Of a stretch of DNA of 29,684 nt, positions 7,848-15,168 are shown piece after piece. How positions within the stretch are numbered: the stretch's first letter is position 1; every line of letters starts with the position of its first letter. Both the position numbers and the translations under genes were made by a program. The notes beneath the pieces were generated by a model. It was given only the letters and a program-made list of their open reading frames with translations, ran no database searches and was not told the origin of the DNA. Source of the stretch: an uncultured Prevotellaceae bacterium (GTDB lineage: Bacteria > Bacteroidota > Bacteroidia > Bacteroidales > Bacteroidaceae); assembly GCA_946624335.1 (NCBI GenBank), contig CAMOSA010000005.1, positions 1 to 29,684 on the forward strand. The letters are read 5' to 3'.

Positions 7848-10436
7848 GTGGCACAGACTTATACTTATGACGAGGCATTCGCGGCCTCTTTAGACTATTT
7901 TGCGGGTGACGAACTGGCCGCCCGTGTCTGGGTGAACAAATACGCGATGAAAGACTCCTTTGGCAATATCTACGAGAAGAGTCCGGCTGACATGCACTGG
8001 CGCATCGCCAATGAAATCGCCCGCATCGAGCAGAAGTACAGCAATCCAATGACTGCGCAGGAGGTGTTCGAACTCCTGGATCACTTCCGCTACATCATTC
8101 CTGCCGGATCGCCCATGACGGGCATCGGCAACCACTATCAGGTAGCGTCGCTCTCCAATTGCTTCGTCGTGGGGCTCGACGGCGACAGCGACTCCTACGG
8201 CGCCATCATCCGTATCGACGAGGAACAGGTGCAGCTGATGAAGCGTCGCGGCGGCGTGGGGCATGACCTCTCGCACCTCCGTCCCGCCGGATCTCCGGTG
8301 AAGAACTCGGCCTTGACCTCCACCGGCCTCGTACCTTTCATGGAGCGTTATAGTAATAGTACGCGCGAAGTGGCACAGGACGGCCGACGCGGAGCCCTGA
8401 TGCTCAGCGTGTCGATCAAGCATCCCGACGCCGAAGCTTTCATCGACGCCAAGATGACCGAAGGCAAGGTCACCGGCGCCAACGTCAGCGTGAAGATCGA
8501 CGACGCCTTCATGCAGGCAGCCTCCGAGGGCAAACTCTACACGCAGCAGTTCCCCATCGATAGCGACAACCCCATGGTCTCGAAGGAAATCGACGCCACG
8601 GCTTTGTGGAATAAGATCGTGCATAACGCTTGGCAGAGCGCCGAGCCCGGCGTACTCTTCTGGGACACGATCCTCCGCGAGAGCGTGCCCGACTGCTACG
8701 CCGACCTCGGCTTCCGCACCGTATCTACCAATCCTTGTGGCGAGATACCGCTCTGTCCTTACGATTCGTGCCGTCTGCTGGCCGTGAACCTCTACGAATA
8801 TGTCGACGAGCCTTTTACGCGCAACGCACGTTTCAATTTCGACAAGTTTCGTCAGCATGTGCGCAAGGCACAGCGCATCATGGACGATATCATCGACCTC
8901 GAGCTGGAGAAGATAGAGCTCATACTCGAGAAGATCGAGTCCGATCCGCAGAGCGAGGAGGTCAAGTTCGCCGAGCGCAACCTTTGGAAGAAGATCCAGC
9001 GCAAGAGCTCCATGGGACGTCGCACGGGTGTCGGCATCACCGCTGAGGGCGATATGCTGGCCGCCTTGGGCTTGCGCTATGGCACCCAGGAAGCCACCGA
9101 CTTTGCCGTCGAGGTGCAGAAGACGGTGTGCCTCTCCGCTTACGCTAGCAGCGTCGAGATGGCGCGTGAACGTGGCGCTTTCGAGATGTATGATGCAGGG
9201 CGCGAGCAGAACAACCCCTTCATCCAGCGCATCAAGGCGGCTGACCCCAAGCTCTACGAGGATATGTGCAAGTACGGCCGCCGTAACATCGCCTGCCTCA
9301 CCATAGCACCGACAGGCACGACGTCGCTGATGACGCAGACTACCTCCGGTATCGAGCCCGTGTTTATGCCCGTCTACAAGCGTCGCCGCAAGGTCAATCC
9401 CAACGATCCTGAGGTACACGTGGACTTTGTCGACGAGACGGGCGATGCTTTCGAAGAATATATCGTCTACCATCATAAGTTCCTCACTTGGATGAAGGTC
9501 TGCGGACTCGACACCGAGCGGCGCTACACGCAGGAGGAGATAGATGAACTCGTGGAGCAATCACCATACTACAAGGCAACGGCCAACGATGTCGACTGGC
9601 TGATGAAGGTACGCATGCAAGGCGCCATCCAGAAATGGGTCGACCATAGCATCAGCGTCACCGTGAACCTGCCCAACTCGGTCGACGAGCAGCTCGTCAA
9701 CGATCTTTATATGGAAGCTTGGCGCAGTGGCTGTAAGGGTTGTACCATCTATCGCGACGGCTCGCGCTCTGGCGTCATGATCAGCGTCAGCAAGAAGAAA
9801 GAGAAGAAAGGCGACGCCAGCCAGCAGGACACGCCGGCCTTGGAGACCGGAGGCGAGAAACCCGTCATGGAGTGCCGCCCGCCCGAGGTCGTCGAGAAAC
9901 GGCCCGACGTGCTCGACTGTGATGTCGTACGCTTCCAGAACAACAAGGAGAAATGGGTGGCCTTCGTCGGCTTGCTCAACGGATATCCTTATGAGATCTT
10001 CACCGGTCTGCAGGACGACGAGGAGGGTATCATGCTGCCCAAGAGCGTCACCAAGGGACGCATCATCAAGCAGCTGAACCCCGACGGCACGAAGCGCTAC
10101 GACTTCCAGTTCGAGAACAAGCGCGGCTACAAGACTACCGTCGAAGGCCTCTCCGAGAAATTCAATCCCGAGTACTGGAACTATGCCAAGCTCCTCTCCG
10201 GCGTACTCCGCTATCGTATGCCCCTCGATCACGTTATACGCCTCGTCGGCCAGCTCTCACTCAACGACGAGACCATCAATACCTGGAAGAACGGTGTCGA
10301 GCGTGCCTTGAAGAAATATATTCAGGACGGTACCGTGGCACGGGGACAGGTGTGTCCCAACTGCGGCCAGGAGACCCTGGTCTATCAGGAGGGATGCCTT
10401 ATCTGTACCAACTGCGGCGCCAGCCGATGCGGATGA
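7848..10436 (+). CDS. nrdJ: Adenosylcobalamin-dependent (class II) ribonucleoside-diphosphate reductase
   Basis: The enzyme reduces ribonucleotides to deoxyribonucleotides with coenzyme B12 as radical source and does not need oxygen. I place the start at GTG 7848 (862 residues). The frame is open from 7746, but a perfect promoter lies within that extension, and homologous proteins as I remember them begin just before the QTYTYDEA segment. Visible elements in this numbering: SNCFVVG with a conserved Cys at 105, the catalytic STNPCGEIPL motif (Cys297, Glu299), the LTIAPTGTTSLM phosphate-binding segment (484-495), CKGCTIYRDGSRSGV (about 629-643), and a C-terminal zinc-ribbon-like CPNC...CTNC (836-856) followed by a last Cys near the end. 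The C-terminal cysteines probably relay reducing equivalents or bind zinc. folB follows after 230 bases. Confidence 0.95.
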   Translation: MAQTYTYDEAFAASLDYFAGDELAARVWVNKYAMKDSFGNIYEKSPADMHWRIANEIARIEQKYSNPMTAQEVFELLDHFRYIIPAGSPMTGIGNHYQVASLSNCFVVGLDGDSDSYGAIIRIDEEQVQLMKRRGGVGHDLSHLRPAGSPVKNSALTSTGLVPFMERYSNSTREVAQDGRRGALMLSVSIKHPDAEAFIDAKMTEGKVTGANVSVKIDDAFMQAASEGKLYTQQFPIDSDNPMVSKEIDATALWNKIVHNAWQSAEPGVLFWDTILRESVPDCYADLGFRTVSTNPCGEIPLCPYDSCRLLAVNLYEYVDEPFTRNARFNFDKFRQHVRKAQRIMDDIIDLELEKIELILEKIESDPQSEEVKFAERNLWKKIQRKSSMGRRTGVGITAEGDMLAALGLRYGTQEATDFAVEVQKTVCLSAYASSVEMARERGAFEMYDAGREQNNPFIQRIKAADPKLYEDMCKYGRRNIACLTIAPTGTTSLMTQTTSGIEPVFMPVYKRRRKVNPNDPEVHVDFVDETGDAFEEYIVYHHKFLTWMKVCGLDTERRYTQEEIDELVEQSPYYKATANDVDWLMKVRMQGAIQKWVDHSISVTVNLPNSVDEQLVNDLYMEAWRSGCKGCTIYRDGSRSGVMISVSKKKEKKGDASQQDTPALETGGEKPVMECRPPEVVEKRPDVLDCDVVRFQNNKEKWVAFVGLLNGYPYEIFTGLQDDEEGIMLPKSVTKGRIIKQLNPDGTKRYDFQFENKRGYKTTVEGLSEKFNPEYWNYAKLLSGVLRYRMPLDHVIRLVGQLSLNDETINTWKNGVERALKKYIQDGTVARGQVCPNCGQETLVYQEGCLICTNCGASRCG

Positions 10437-10666
10437 AACAGACCCTCTCTCCTGTCCGTCCTTGGCGTAGGATTTACGCCTCGGTCGCTCGGGGCCGCTT
10501 GACATTCAGTCATTCGTCTGTTCCCTCACAACCCTCCTCAAGGGGGAGGACGGTCGCCTTTCAAGCAAAGAAAGCCATAAGTAATACATTCCATTATCCC
10601 CTCTATAGGGGGGGGCGGAGAGGGGGCTGGAGTCTTGAAACGTTGAAGTCTTGTAACGTTGAAACG
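10437..10666 (+). other. nrdJ-folB spacer with G/C-run hairpins
   Basis: There is no gene here. The spacer holds a CCTCC...GGAGG hairpin near 10541-10560 and a second short C-run/G-run palindrome around CCCCTCTATAGGGG near 10601-10614. Neither is followed by a long T-run, so termination is uncertain. A 16-bp tandem repeat lies at the 3' end, just before folB. I see no TAnnTTTG promoter, so folB may be read from upstream. Confidence 0.5.
10632..10663. repeat. 16-bp tandem repeat, two copies
   Basis: GTCTTGAAACGTTGAA (10632-10647) is followed directly by GTCTTGTAACGTTGAA (10648-10663), with a single mismatch. It ends 3 bases before the folB start codon, so it occupies the translation-initiation region. 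Confidence 0.85.
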
Positions 10667-11035
10667 ATGAAAGTGCAAAGTTGTAAAGTCCTGCTGAAGG
10701 ACGTAAAACTATTTGGCTACCACGGCGTGCTCTCACAGGAGCGCGTCGTGGGAGCTTATTATTACCTCAACATCGCTGTTGAGACAGACTTCGAGCGGGC
10801 GATGGAGACCGACGAACTCGTCGGCACCCTCTCGTATGCCGATATCTTCGAGGTCGTCAGGCGTGAGATGAGCGTGCCGTCACAGCTCCTGGAGCATCTG
10901 GCCGGGCGCACCTGCCGTGCCATCCTCGACCGCTTTCCCGCCGCACATACCGTGCACCTCGAGATCCTCAAGGAAAACCCACCCATGGGCGCCGACTGCC
11001 AGAGCGCCGGTGTCAGCGTGGATGTGCGGCGATGA
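10667..11035 (+). CDS. folB: Dihydroneopterin aldolase
   Basis: 122 residues from the ATG at 10667, the normal FolB length. The frame continues upstream into nrdJ, but the FolB family begins here. The enzyme cleaves 7,8-dihydroneopterin to 6-hydroxymethyl-dihydropterin and glycolaldehyde in folate synthesis. The family motif FGYHGVLSQER carries the catalytic Glu (Glu25), and the LKENPPMGAD segment carries the catalytic Lys (Lys102). It follows nrdJ on the same strand; both feed DNA precursor supply, though the link may be accidental. Its start codon is preceded by the 16-bp tandem repeat. Confidence 0.93.
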   Translation: MKVQSCKVLLKDVKLFGYHGVLSQERVVGAYYYLNIAVETDFERAMETDELVGTLSYADIFEVVRREMSVPSQLLEHLAGRTCRAILDRFPAAHTVHLEILKENPPMGADCQSAGVSVDVRR

Positions 11036-11123
11036 CGTCCGATCGCTTCTTGGCGCAAATCAATAAATCGGGTCTTCCGTGCTTTTTTAGGTGCCCGTCG
11101 TGCTTCGTTTGCTGGGAATGGCG

Positions 11124-11131
11124 TACCTTTG
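11124..11131 (+). promoter_or_regulatory. -7 box of the SulP gene
   Basis: TACCTTTG is a perfect -7 match 35 bases before the ATG at 11167. A TTTG exists upstream (11108-11111), but the spacer would be only 12 bp, so the -33 element is unclear. The position rules out the longer upstream start at 11032. Confidence 0.7.
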
Positions 11132-11166
11132 CGGCCTCAAACGAACGAAGCAACAGTAATAGCACA

Positions 11167-12897
11167 ATGAAACCCAGCATCATCACCAGCCTCCGCGGTT
11201 ATACTCGCGAGGCTTTTGTCAAGGACCTGCTCTCCGGCATCATCGTGGGTATCGTGGCCCTGCCCCTGGCCATCGCTTTCGGCATCGCCTCTGGGGTGAC
11301 GCCCGAACAGGGCATCACGACGGCCATCGTGGCGGGCCTGATCGTCTCGCTGCTCGGCGGGTCGCGCGTTCAGATTGGCGGTCCTACGGGTGCCTTCATC
11401 GTCATCGTGGCCGGCATCATCGGCCAGTATGGAATGTCCGGCCTCATGGTGGCTACACTGCTGGCCGGCGCCTTGCTGATCCTGCTCGGCCTGTTCCGCC
11501 TGGGCACGATCATCAAGTATATCCCTTATCCCATCGTCGTGGGCTTCACCAGCGGTATCGCCCTGACGATCTTCACGACGCAGGTGACGGATCTGCTGGG
11601 CCTGCACGTTGAGGGCGGCGTGCCGTCGGATTTCATCTCGAAGTGGATCTGCTATGCCCGCAACATCAGTGGTGCCGACGCATGGAGCGCCGCCGTGGGC
11701 ATAGGCTCCGTGGCCATCATCGCCGTTTGGCCGTATATTAATAAGGTGAAATATGTCAACGGTCATCTCTCGGCGCTGAACAAGCTGCCGGGCTCTTTGG
11801 TGGCTATCCTGGTGATGACGGTGGCCGTGCTCGTGCTGAAGCAGTACGGGCTGGCCACGTCGGTGGACACCATCGGCGACCGTTTCCGCATCAGCGCCTC
11901 GCTGCCGACGCCTGCCGTTCCCGAGATGTCGTGGGAGGTGGTGCGCCAGTTGTTCGCTCCGGCGCTGACGATAGCTGTGCTGGGCGCTATCGAGTCGCTG
12001 CTCTCGGCCACCGTGGCCGACGGTGTCATCGGCGACCGCCACGACTCTAACCAGGAACTGATCGCTCAGGGTGTAGCCAACCTGGCATCGCCCCTCTTCG
12101 GCGGCATCCCAGCCACAGGAGCCATAGCCCGCACGATGACCAACATCAACAACGGTGGCCGCACGCCCGTGGCAGGCATCGTGCACGCCGTGGTGCTGCT
12201 GCTGATCTTCCTGCTGTTGATGCCCTACGCTGAGTTTATCCCCATGGCGTGCCTGGCCGGCGTCCTCGTCGTCGTGGCTTATAATATGTCGGGCTGGCGC
12301 ACCTTCCGTCAGCTGTTGAAGAACCCGAAGTCCGATATCTCGGTGCTGCTGATCACGTTCCTGCTGACGGTCGTCTTCGACCTCACGGTGGCTATCGAGG
12401 TGGGACTGATGCTGGCCTGCCTGCTGTGCATGCGCCGTATGGCCGAGACGACGCAGGTCAGCGTGCTGACCGACGAGATCGACCCGGCTGCGGAGGTGGA
12501 CTTCGAGGCTACCAACCTTGAGCATTTCACCATCCCCGATGGCTGTGAGGTCTACGAGATCAACGGGCCTTTCTTCTTCGGCATCGCCAATCGCTTCGAG
12601 GAGATCATGGGCCGTATGCCGCGCCGCCCGAAGGTCAGGATCATCCGTATGCGAAAAGTACCCTTCGTCGACAGTACGGGGATGCATAATCTCGAGAATT
12701 TCGTGCAGATGTCTCATGGCGAGGGTATTCATGTCATCCTCTCGGGCGTCAACCCGAAGGTCCATGAGGTGCTGATGCGCAACGACTTCGGCCGTATCGT
12801 AGGCGAGGAGAACATCCAGCCCCACATCAATCTGGCATTGCAGCGTGCACGGGATGTCCTTGGCCAGCGTGAAGCGACGGCGGAACAGCAGTCGTGA
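11167..12897 (+). CDS. SulP-family anion transporter with STAS domain
   Basis: 576 residues from the ATG at 11167, chosen because a promoter lies between it and the earlier in-frame ATG at 11032. Residues about 20-430 form the membrane domain with 10 or more helices. They contain the family motif QIGGPTGAF near residue 77 and a FGGIPATGAIART segment in the substrate-site half. The C-terminal 130 residues are a cytoplasmic STAS domain with FVDSTGMHNLENF, the segment where anti-sigma-factor antagonists carry their phosphorylatable serine. The family moves sulfate, bicarbonate or other small anions, often with Na+ or H+; the substrate here cannot be assigned. It is a single gene. Confidence 0.92.
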   Translation: MKPSIITSLRGYTREAFVKDLLSGIIVGIVALPLAIAFGIASGVTPEQGITTAIVAGLIVSLLGGSRVQIGGPTGAFIVIVAGIIGQYGMSGLMVATLLAGALLILLGLFRLGTIIKYIPYPIVVGFTSGIALTIFTTQVTDLLGLHVEGGVPSDFISKWICYARNISGADAWSAAVGIGSVAIIAVWPYINKVKYVNGHLSALNKLPGSLVAILVMTVAVLVLKQYGLATSVDTIGDRFRISASLPTPAVPEMSWEVVRQLFAPALTIAVLGAIESLLSATVADGVIGDRHDSNQELIAQGVANLASPLFGGIPATGAIARTMTNINNGGRTPVAGIVHAVVLLLIFLLLMPYAEFIPMACLAGVLVVVAYNMSGWRTFRQLLKNPKSDISVLLITFLLTVVFDLTVAIEVGLMLACLLCMRRMAETTQVSVLTDEIDPAAEVDFEATNLEHFTIPDGCEVYEINGPFFFGIANRFEEIMGRMPRRPKVRIIRMRKVPFVDSTGMHNLENFVQMSHGEGIHVILSGVNPKVHEVLMRNDFGRIVGEENIQPHINLALQRARDVLGQREATAEQQS

Positions 12898-12995
12898 GCG
12901 CTGCGTGGCCCCCTGATGGAGGGCTGATGGACAAAAAATGAAGCCCTGTCGGAAAAAACTAAGCCCCGCAGCCTACGTAGTTCAAAACTTTTCAT

Positions 12996-13003
12996 TACCT
13001 TTG
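12996..13003 (+). promoter_or_regulatory. -7 box of the nim-like/trkH unit
   Basis: TACCTTTG, a perfect -7 match, lies 26 bases before the ATG at 13030. No TTG is found at the expected -33 position. Confidence 0.7.
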
Positions 13004-13029
13004 CACCCGCAAACCTATTTCACACGCTG

Positions 13030-13515
13030 ATGGCAGATTTTCGCCCAATGCGCCGCAAGCGCCAGCAACTGAGCGATGCCGAGAGTATCGCGATACTGCA
13101 GAACGCCACTTCCGGCGTGCTGGCAGTGCTGGGCGATGATGACTATCCTTATGCCGTGCCGCTGAGTTATGTCTACGCCGACGGCCGCCTGATCTTCCAC
13201 AGCGCTGTGGCGGGCCACAAGGTTGATGCCATCCGTCGCCATGCCAAGGCCTCGTTCTGTGTCATCCAGTTGGATGACGTGCAGCCCCAGACCTTCACCA
13301 CCATCTACCGTAGTGTGATCGCTTTCGGGCGCATCAGGATCCTCGACGACGATGCGTCGAAGCTGGAGGCTATCCGCACGTTGGCCCGTAAGTATAGTCC
13401 GCACGAGAGCGCGGAGTCCACCGACCACGAGATAGCCAAGGGTTTTCCCCATCTGCTCATGTTCGAGCTCGTCATCGACCATCTCACCGGCAAGCAAGCC
13501 AAGGAATTGATGTAA
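13030..13515 (+). CDS. Pyridoxamine 5'-phosphate oxidase-fold flavoprotein, Nim-like
   Basis: 161 residues. The whole length fits the family that contains the 5-nitroimidazole resistance proteins NimA-NimJ: an N-terminal FRPMRRKRQQLS, then the segment around TSGVLAVLGDDDYPYAVPLSYVY (about 27-49), then FHSAVAGHKVDAIRRH (56-71) and YRSVIAFGRIRIL (93-105). These are small FMN-binding split-barrel proteins. Nim proteins are thought to reduce nitroimidazole drugs to harmless amines, but many chromosomal relatives are of unknown role. Resistance in Bacteroides is usually tied to an insertion-sequence promoter, which is absent here. Only 9 bases separate it from trkH, so the two are probably one operon. 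Confidence 0.85.
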   Translation: MADFRPMRRKRQQLSDAESIAILQNATSGVLAVLGDDDYPYAVPLSYVYADGRLIFHSAVAGHKVDAIRRHAKASFCVIQLDDVQPQTFTTIYRSVIAFGRIRILDDDASKLEAIRTLARKYSPHESAESTDHEIAKGFPHLLMFELVIDHLTGKQAKELM

Positions 13516-13524
13516 CGACTGCCT

Positions 13525-14982
13525 ATGATCAACTGGAAACTCATATCCAAGATTCTCGGTCAGTTGCTCTTCCTGGAGGCCGTGGTGATGGGTTGCTGCA
13601 TCCTCATGGCTGTTCTCTATCACGAACCGGACGCCGAGGCGTTCGGCCTCGCTGTCGTCGTGACCATCGTCGCCTCGCTGCTGCTGCAGTTTGTGGGGCG
13701 CGACACGTCGGACATGATGAACCGTCGCGACGCCTATCTGGTGGTGTCCCTCTCGTGGATCATCTTCAGCTTCTTCGGCGCCATACCCTTTGTGGCCAGC
13801 GGCTTCCTTCCCAGCCCCACCGATGCTTACTTCGAAACGATCTCGGGCTTCACCACGACGGGTGCCAGCCTGATCGACGATGTGGAGAGCCTGCCCCACG
13901 CCCTGCTGTTCTGGCGTTCGATGACGCAGTGGATCGGCGGTCTGGGCATCGTCTTCTTCACCATCGCCATCATCCCCTCGCTCATCGGCGGCAGCATCAA
14001 GGTGTTCTCCGCTGAGGCCACGGGGCCGATGCGCAGCAAGCTGCATCCGCGTCTGGGCACCACGGCGAAGTGGATATGGGGTATCTATACGTTGCTCACC
14101 ATAGCCTGTGCTGCCCTCTTTTACGTCGAGGGGATGAGCGGATTCGATGCCGTCAATTATGCCATGACGGCGACGGCCACCGGCGGCTTTGCCACGCATA
14201 ACGCCTCGACAGGCTTCTTTCACAGCGTGGCCATCGACTACACCGCCATCTTCTTCATGTTCATCTCCGGCGTCAGCTTCACCCTGTTGTATATGACGGT
14301 GTGGCGCGGCCGTTTCCGCGAGTTCTTCCGCAATTCGGAGTTGCGGCTCTACCTCTCGCTCGTCGGTTTGGGCACGGCGCTGATCATGTTCATCCTCATG
14401 CGCAGCTGCCACTACAGCGTCGAGGAGGCATTCCGCTCCAGTCTCTTCCAGGTCGTCTCCTTCGTCACGACGACGGGCGTCTTCAACGATGACGCCGGCC
14501 AGTGGCCGCACATCACGTGGGTCATCCTCTCTGTGATGATGTTCTTCGGCGGCTGTTCGGGCAGCACGGCCGGCGGCATCAAATGTGTCCGTGGCGTGAT
14601 GATCCTGCAGATTATCCGCAACGAGATCAAGCGTGTCATCCATCCGCGCTCAGTGCTGCCCGTACGCATCAACGGACTTCCCGTAGCGAGCGACAAGCAG
14701 TCGTCGCTGCTCGCCTTCTTTGGCCTGTATATGTTGTTGTGCTTCACCACCTATTTCATCATGATCATGACGGGTGTCGACAGCACAAATTCCATCACCA
14801 TCGCTCTGAGCTGTGCCAGCAACGTAGGCCCTACACTGGGCCTCGAGATCGGCCCCACCATGTCGTGGTCCATACTCCCGTCCACGGTGAAATGGCTGCT
14901 GTCGCTGCTCATGCTCATGGGGCGTCTCGAGATCATCTCTGTCATCGTCATCTTCACCCGCTCTTTCTGGCGTGACAGGTAA
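13525..14982 (+). CDS. trkH: TrkH-family potassium uptake channel subunit
   Basis: 485 residues, an inner-membrane K+ channel-like subunit that works with the cytoplasmic gating protein TrkA. The four pore-loop filters characteristic of the family can be seen in order: SGFTTTGAS (about 107-115), MTATATGGFAT (about 212-222), FVTTTGVFND (about 314-323) and SCASNVGPTLG (about 429-439). The loop FGGCSGSTAGGIKCVR precedes the third membrane bundle. It is preceded by the Nim-like gene in the same apparent operon. trkA lies about 7.3 kb downstream in a different transcription unit (with dxs). Confidence 0.94.
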   Translation: MINWKLISKILGQLLFLEAVVMGCCILMAVLYHEPDAEAFGLAVVVTIVASLLLQFVGRDTSDMMNRRDAYLVVSLSWIIFSFFGAIPFVASGFLPSPTDAYFETISGFTTTGASLIDDVESLPHALLFWRSMTQWIGGLGIVFFTIAIIPSLIGGSIKVFSAEATGPMRSKLHPRLGTTAKWIWGIYTLLTIACAALFYVEGMSGFDAVNYAMTATATGGFATHNASTGFFHSVAIDYTAIFFMFISGVSFTLLYMTVWRGRFREFFRNSELRLYLSLVGLGTALIMFILMRSCHYSVEEAFRSSLFQVVSFVTTTGVFNDDAGQWPHITWVILSVMMFFGGCSGSTAGGIKCVRGVMILQIIRNEIKRVIHPRSVLPVRINGLPVASDKQSSLLAFFGLYMLLCFTTYFIMIMTGVDSTNSITIALSCASNVGPTLGLEIGPTMSWSILPSTVKWLLSLLMLMGRLEIISVIVIFTRSFWRDR

Positions 14983-15010
14983 GGAAATTAGGTAATATAA
15001 AATAGGAAAT

Positions 15011-15101
15011 GGGTTTAGCGTTTAGGGTTTAGCGTTTAGGGCTTAGCGTTTAGGGCTTAGCGTTTAGGGCTTAGCGTTTGGCGTTTAGGGCTTAGCGTTT
15101 C
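15011..15101. repeat. 14-bp tandem repeat (alternating GGGYTTA and GCGTTTA heptamers)
   Basis: Five consecutive 14-base units (GGGTTTAGCGTTTA twice, then GGGCTTAGCGTTTA-type three times) are followed by a lone heptamer GCGTTTA (15081-15087) and a last unit (15088-15101). The insertion of half a unit suggests copy-number change by slippage. It lies in the 186-base gap between trkH and the PurF-like gene. There are no unique spacers between units, so it is not a CRISPR array. Confidence 0.95.
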
Positions 15102-15120
15102 AACCTTTCAACCTTTCAAC
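15098..15120. repeat. TTTCAACC octamer repeat, about 3 copies
   Basis: TTTCAACC at 15098-15105 and 15106-15113, then TTTCAAC at 15114-15120. It directly continues the 14-bp repeat array and ends at the small hairpin. Confidence 0.85.
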
Positions 15121-15121
15121 A

Positions 15122-15146
15122 ACGGCCGTAGGCCGTGTCATTTTTC
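15122..15146 (+). terminator. Possible terminator after trkH
   Basis: A 6-bp perfect stem ACGGCC/GGCCGT with loop GTA (15122-15136) is followed by TGTCATTTTTC. It is a short stem with an interrupted T-run, so only a weak candidate. It is placed between the repeats and the next start codon. Confidence 0.35.
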
Positions 15147-15168
15147 ACTTTTCACTATCATCTGACTC

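Noticed and set aside
7890..9560. Long open frame antisense to nrdJ (556 codons, minus strand)
   Set aside because: It mirrors a certain gene in a GC-rich genome with strong third-position bias, which leaves the opposite strand open. The product is low-complexity His/Glu/Val-rich sequence with no recognisable domain, and no promoter is seen.
11137..14643. Two long minus-strand frames antisense to the SulP and TrkH genes (562 and 542 codons)
   Set aside because: The translations are His/Asp/Arg-rich with no membrane segments or motifs. The sense strands encode clear transporters, so these are composition artefacts.
15011..15101. CRISPR array or eukaryotic telomere contamination
   Set aside because: The units are directly tandem with no unique spacers, and no cas genes are present. 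TTTAGGG alternates with GCGTTTA and the array is embedded between ordinary bacterial genes, so it is a bacterial tandem repeat.
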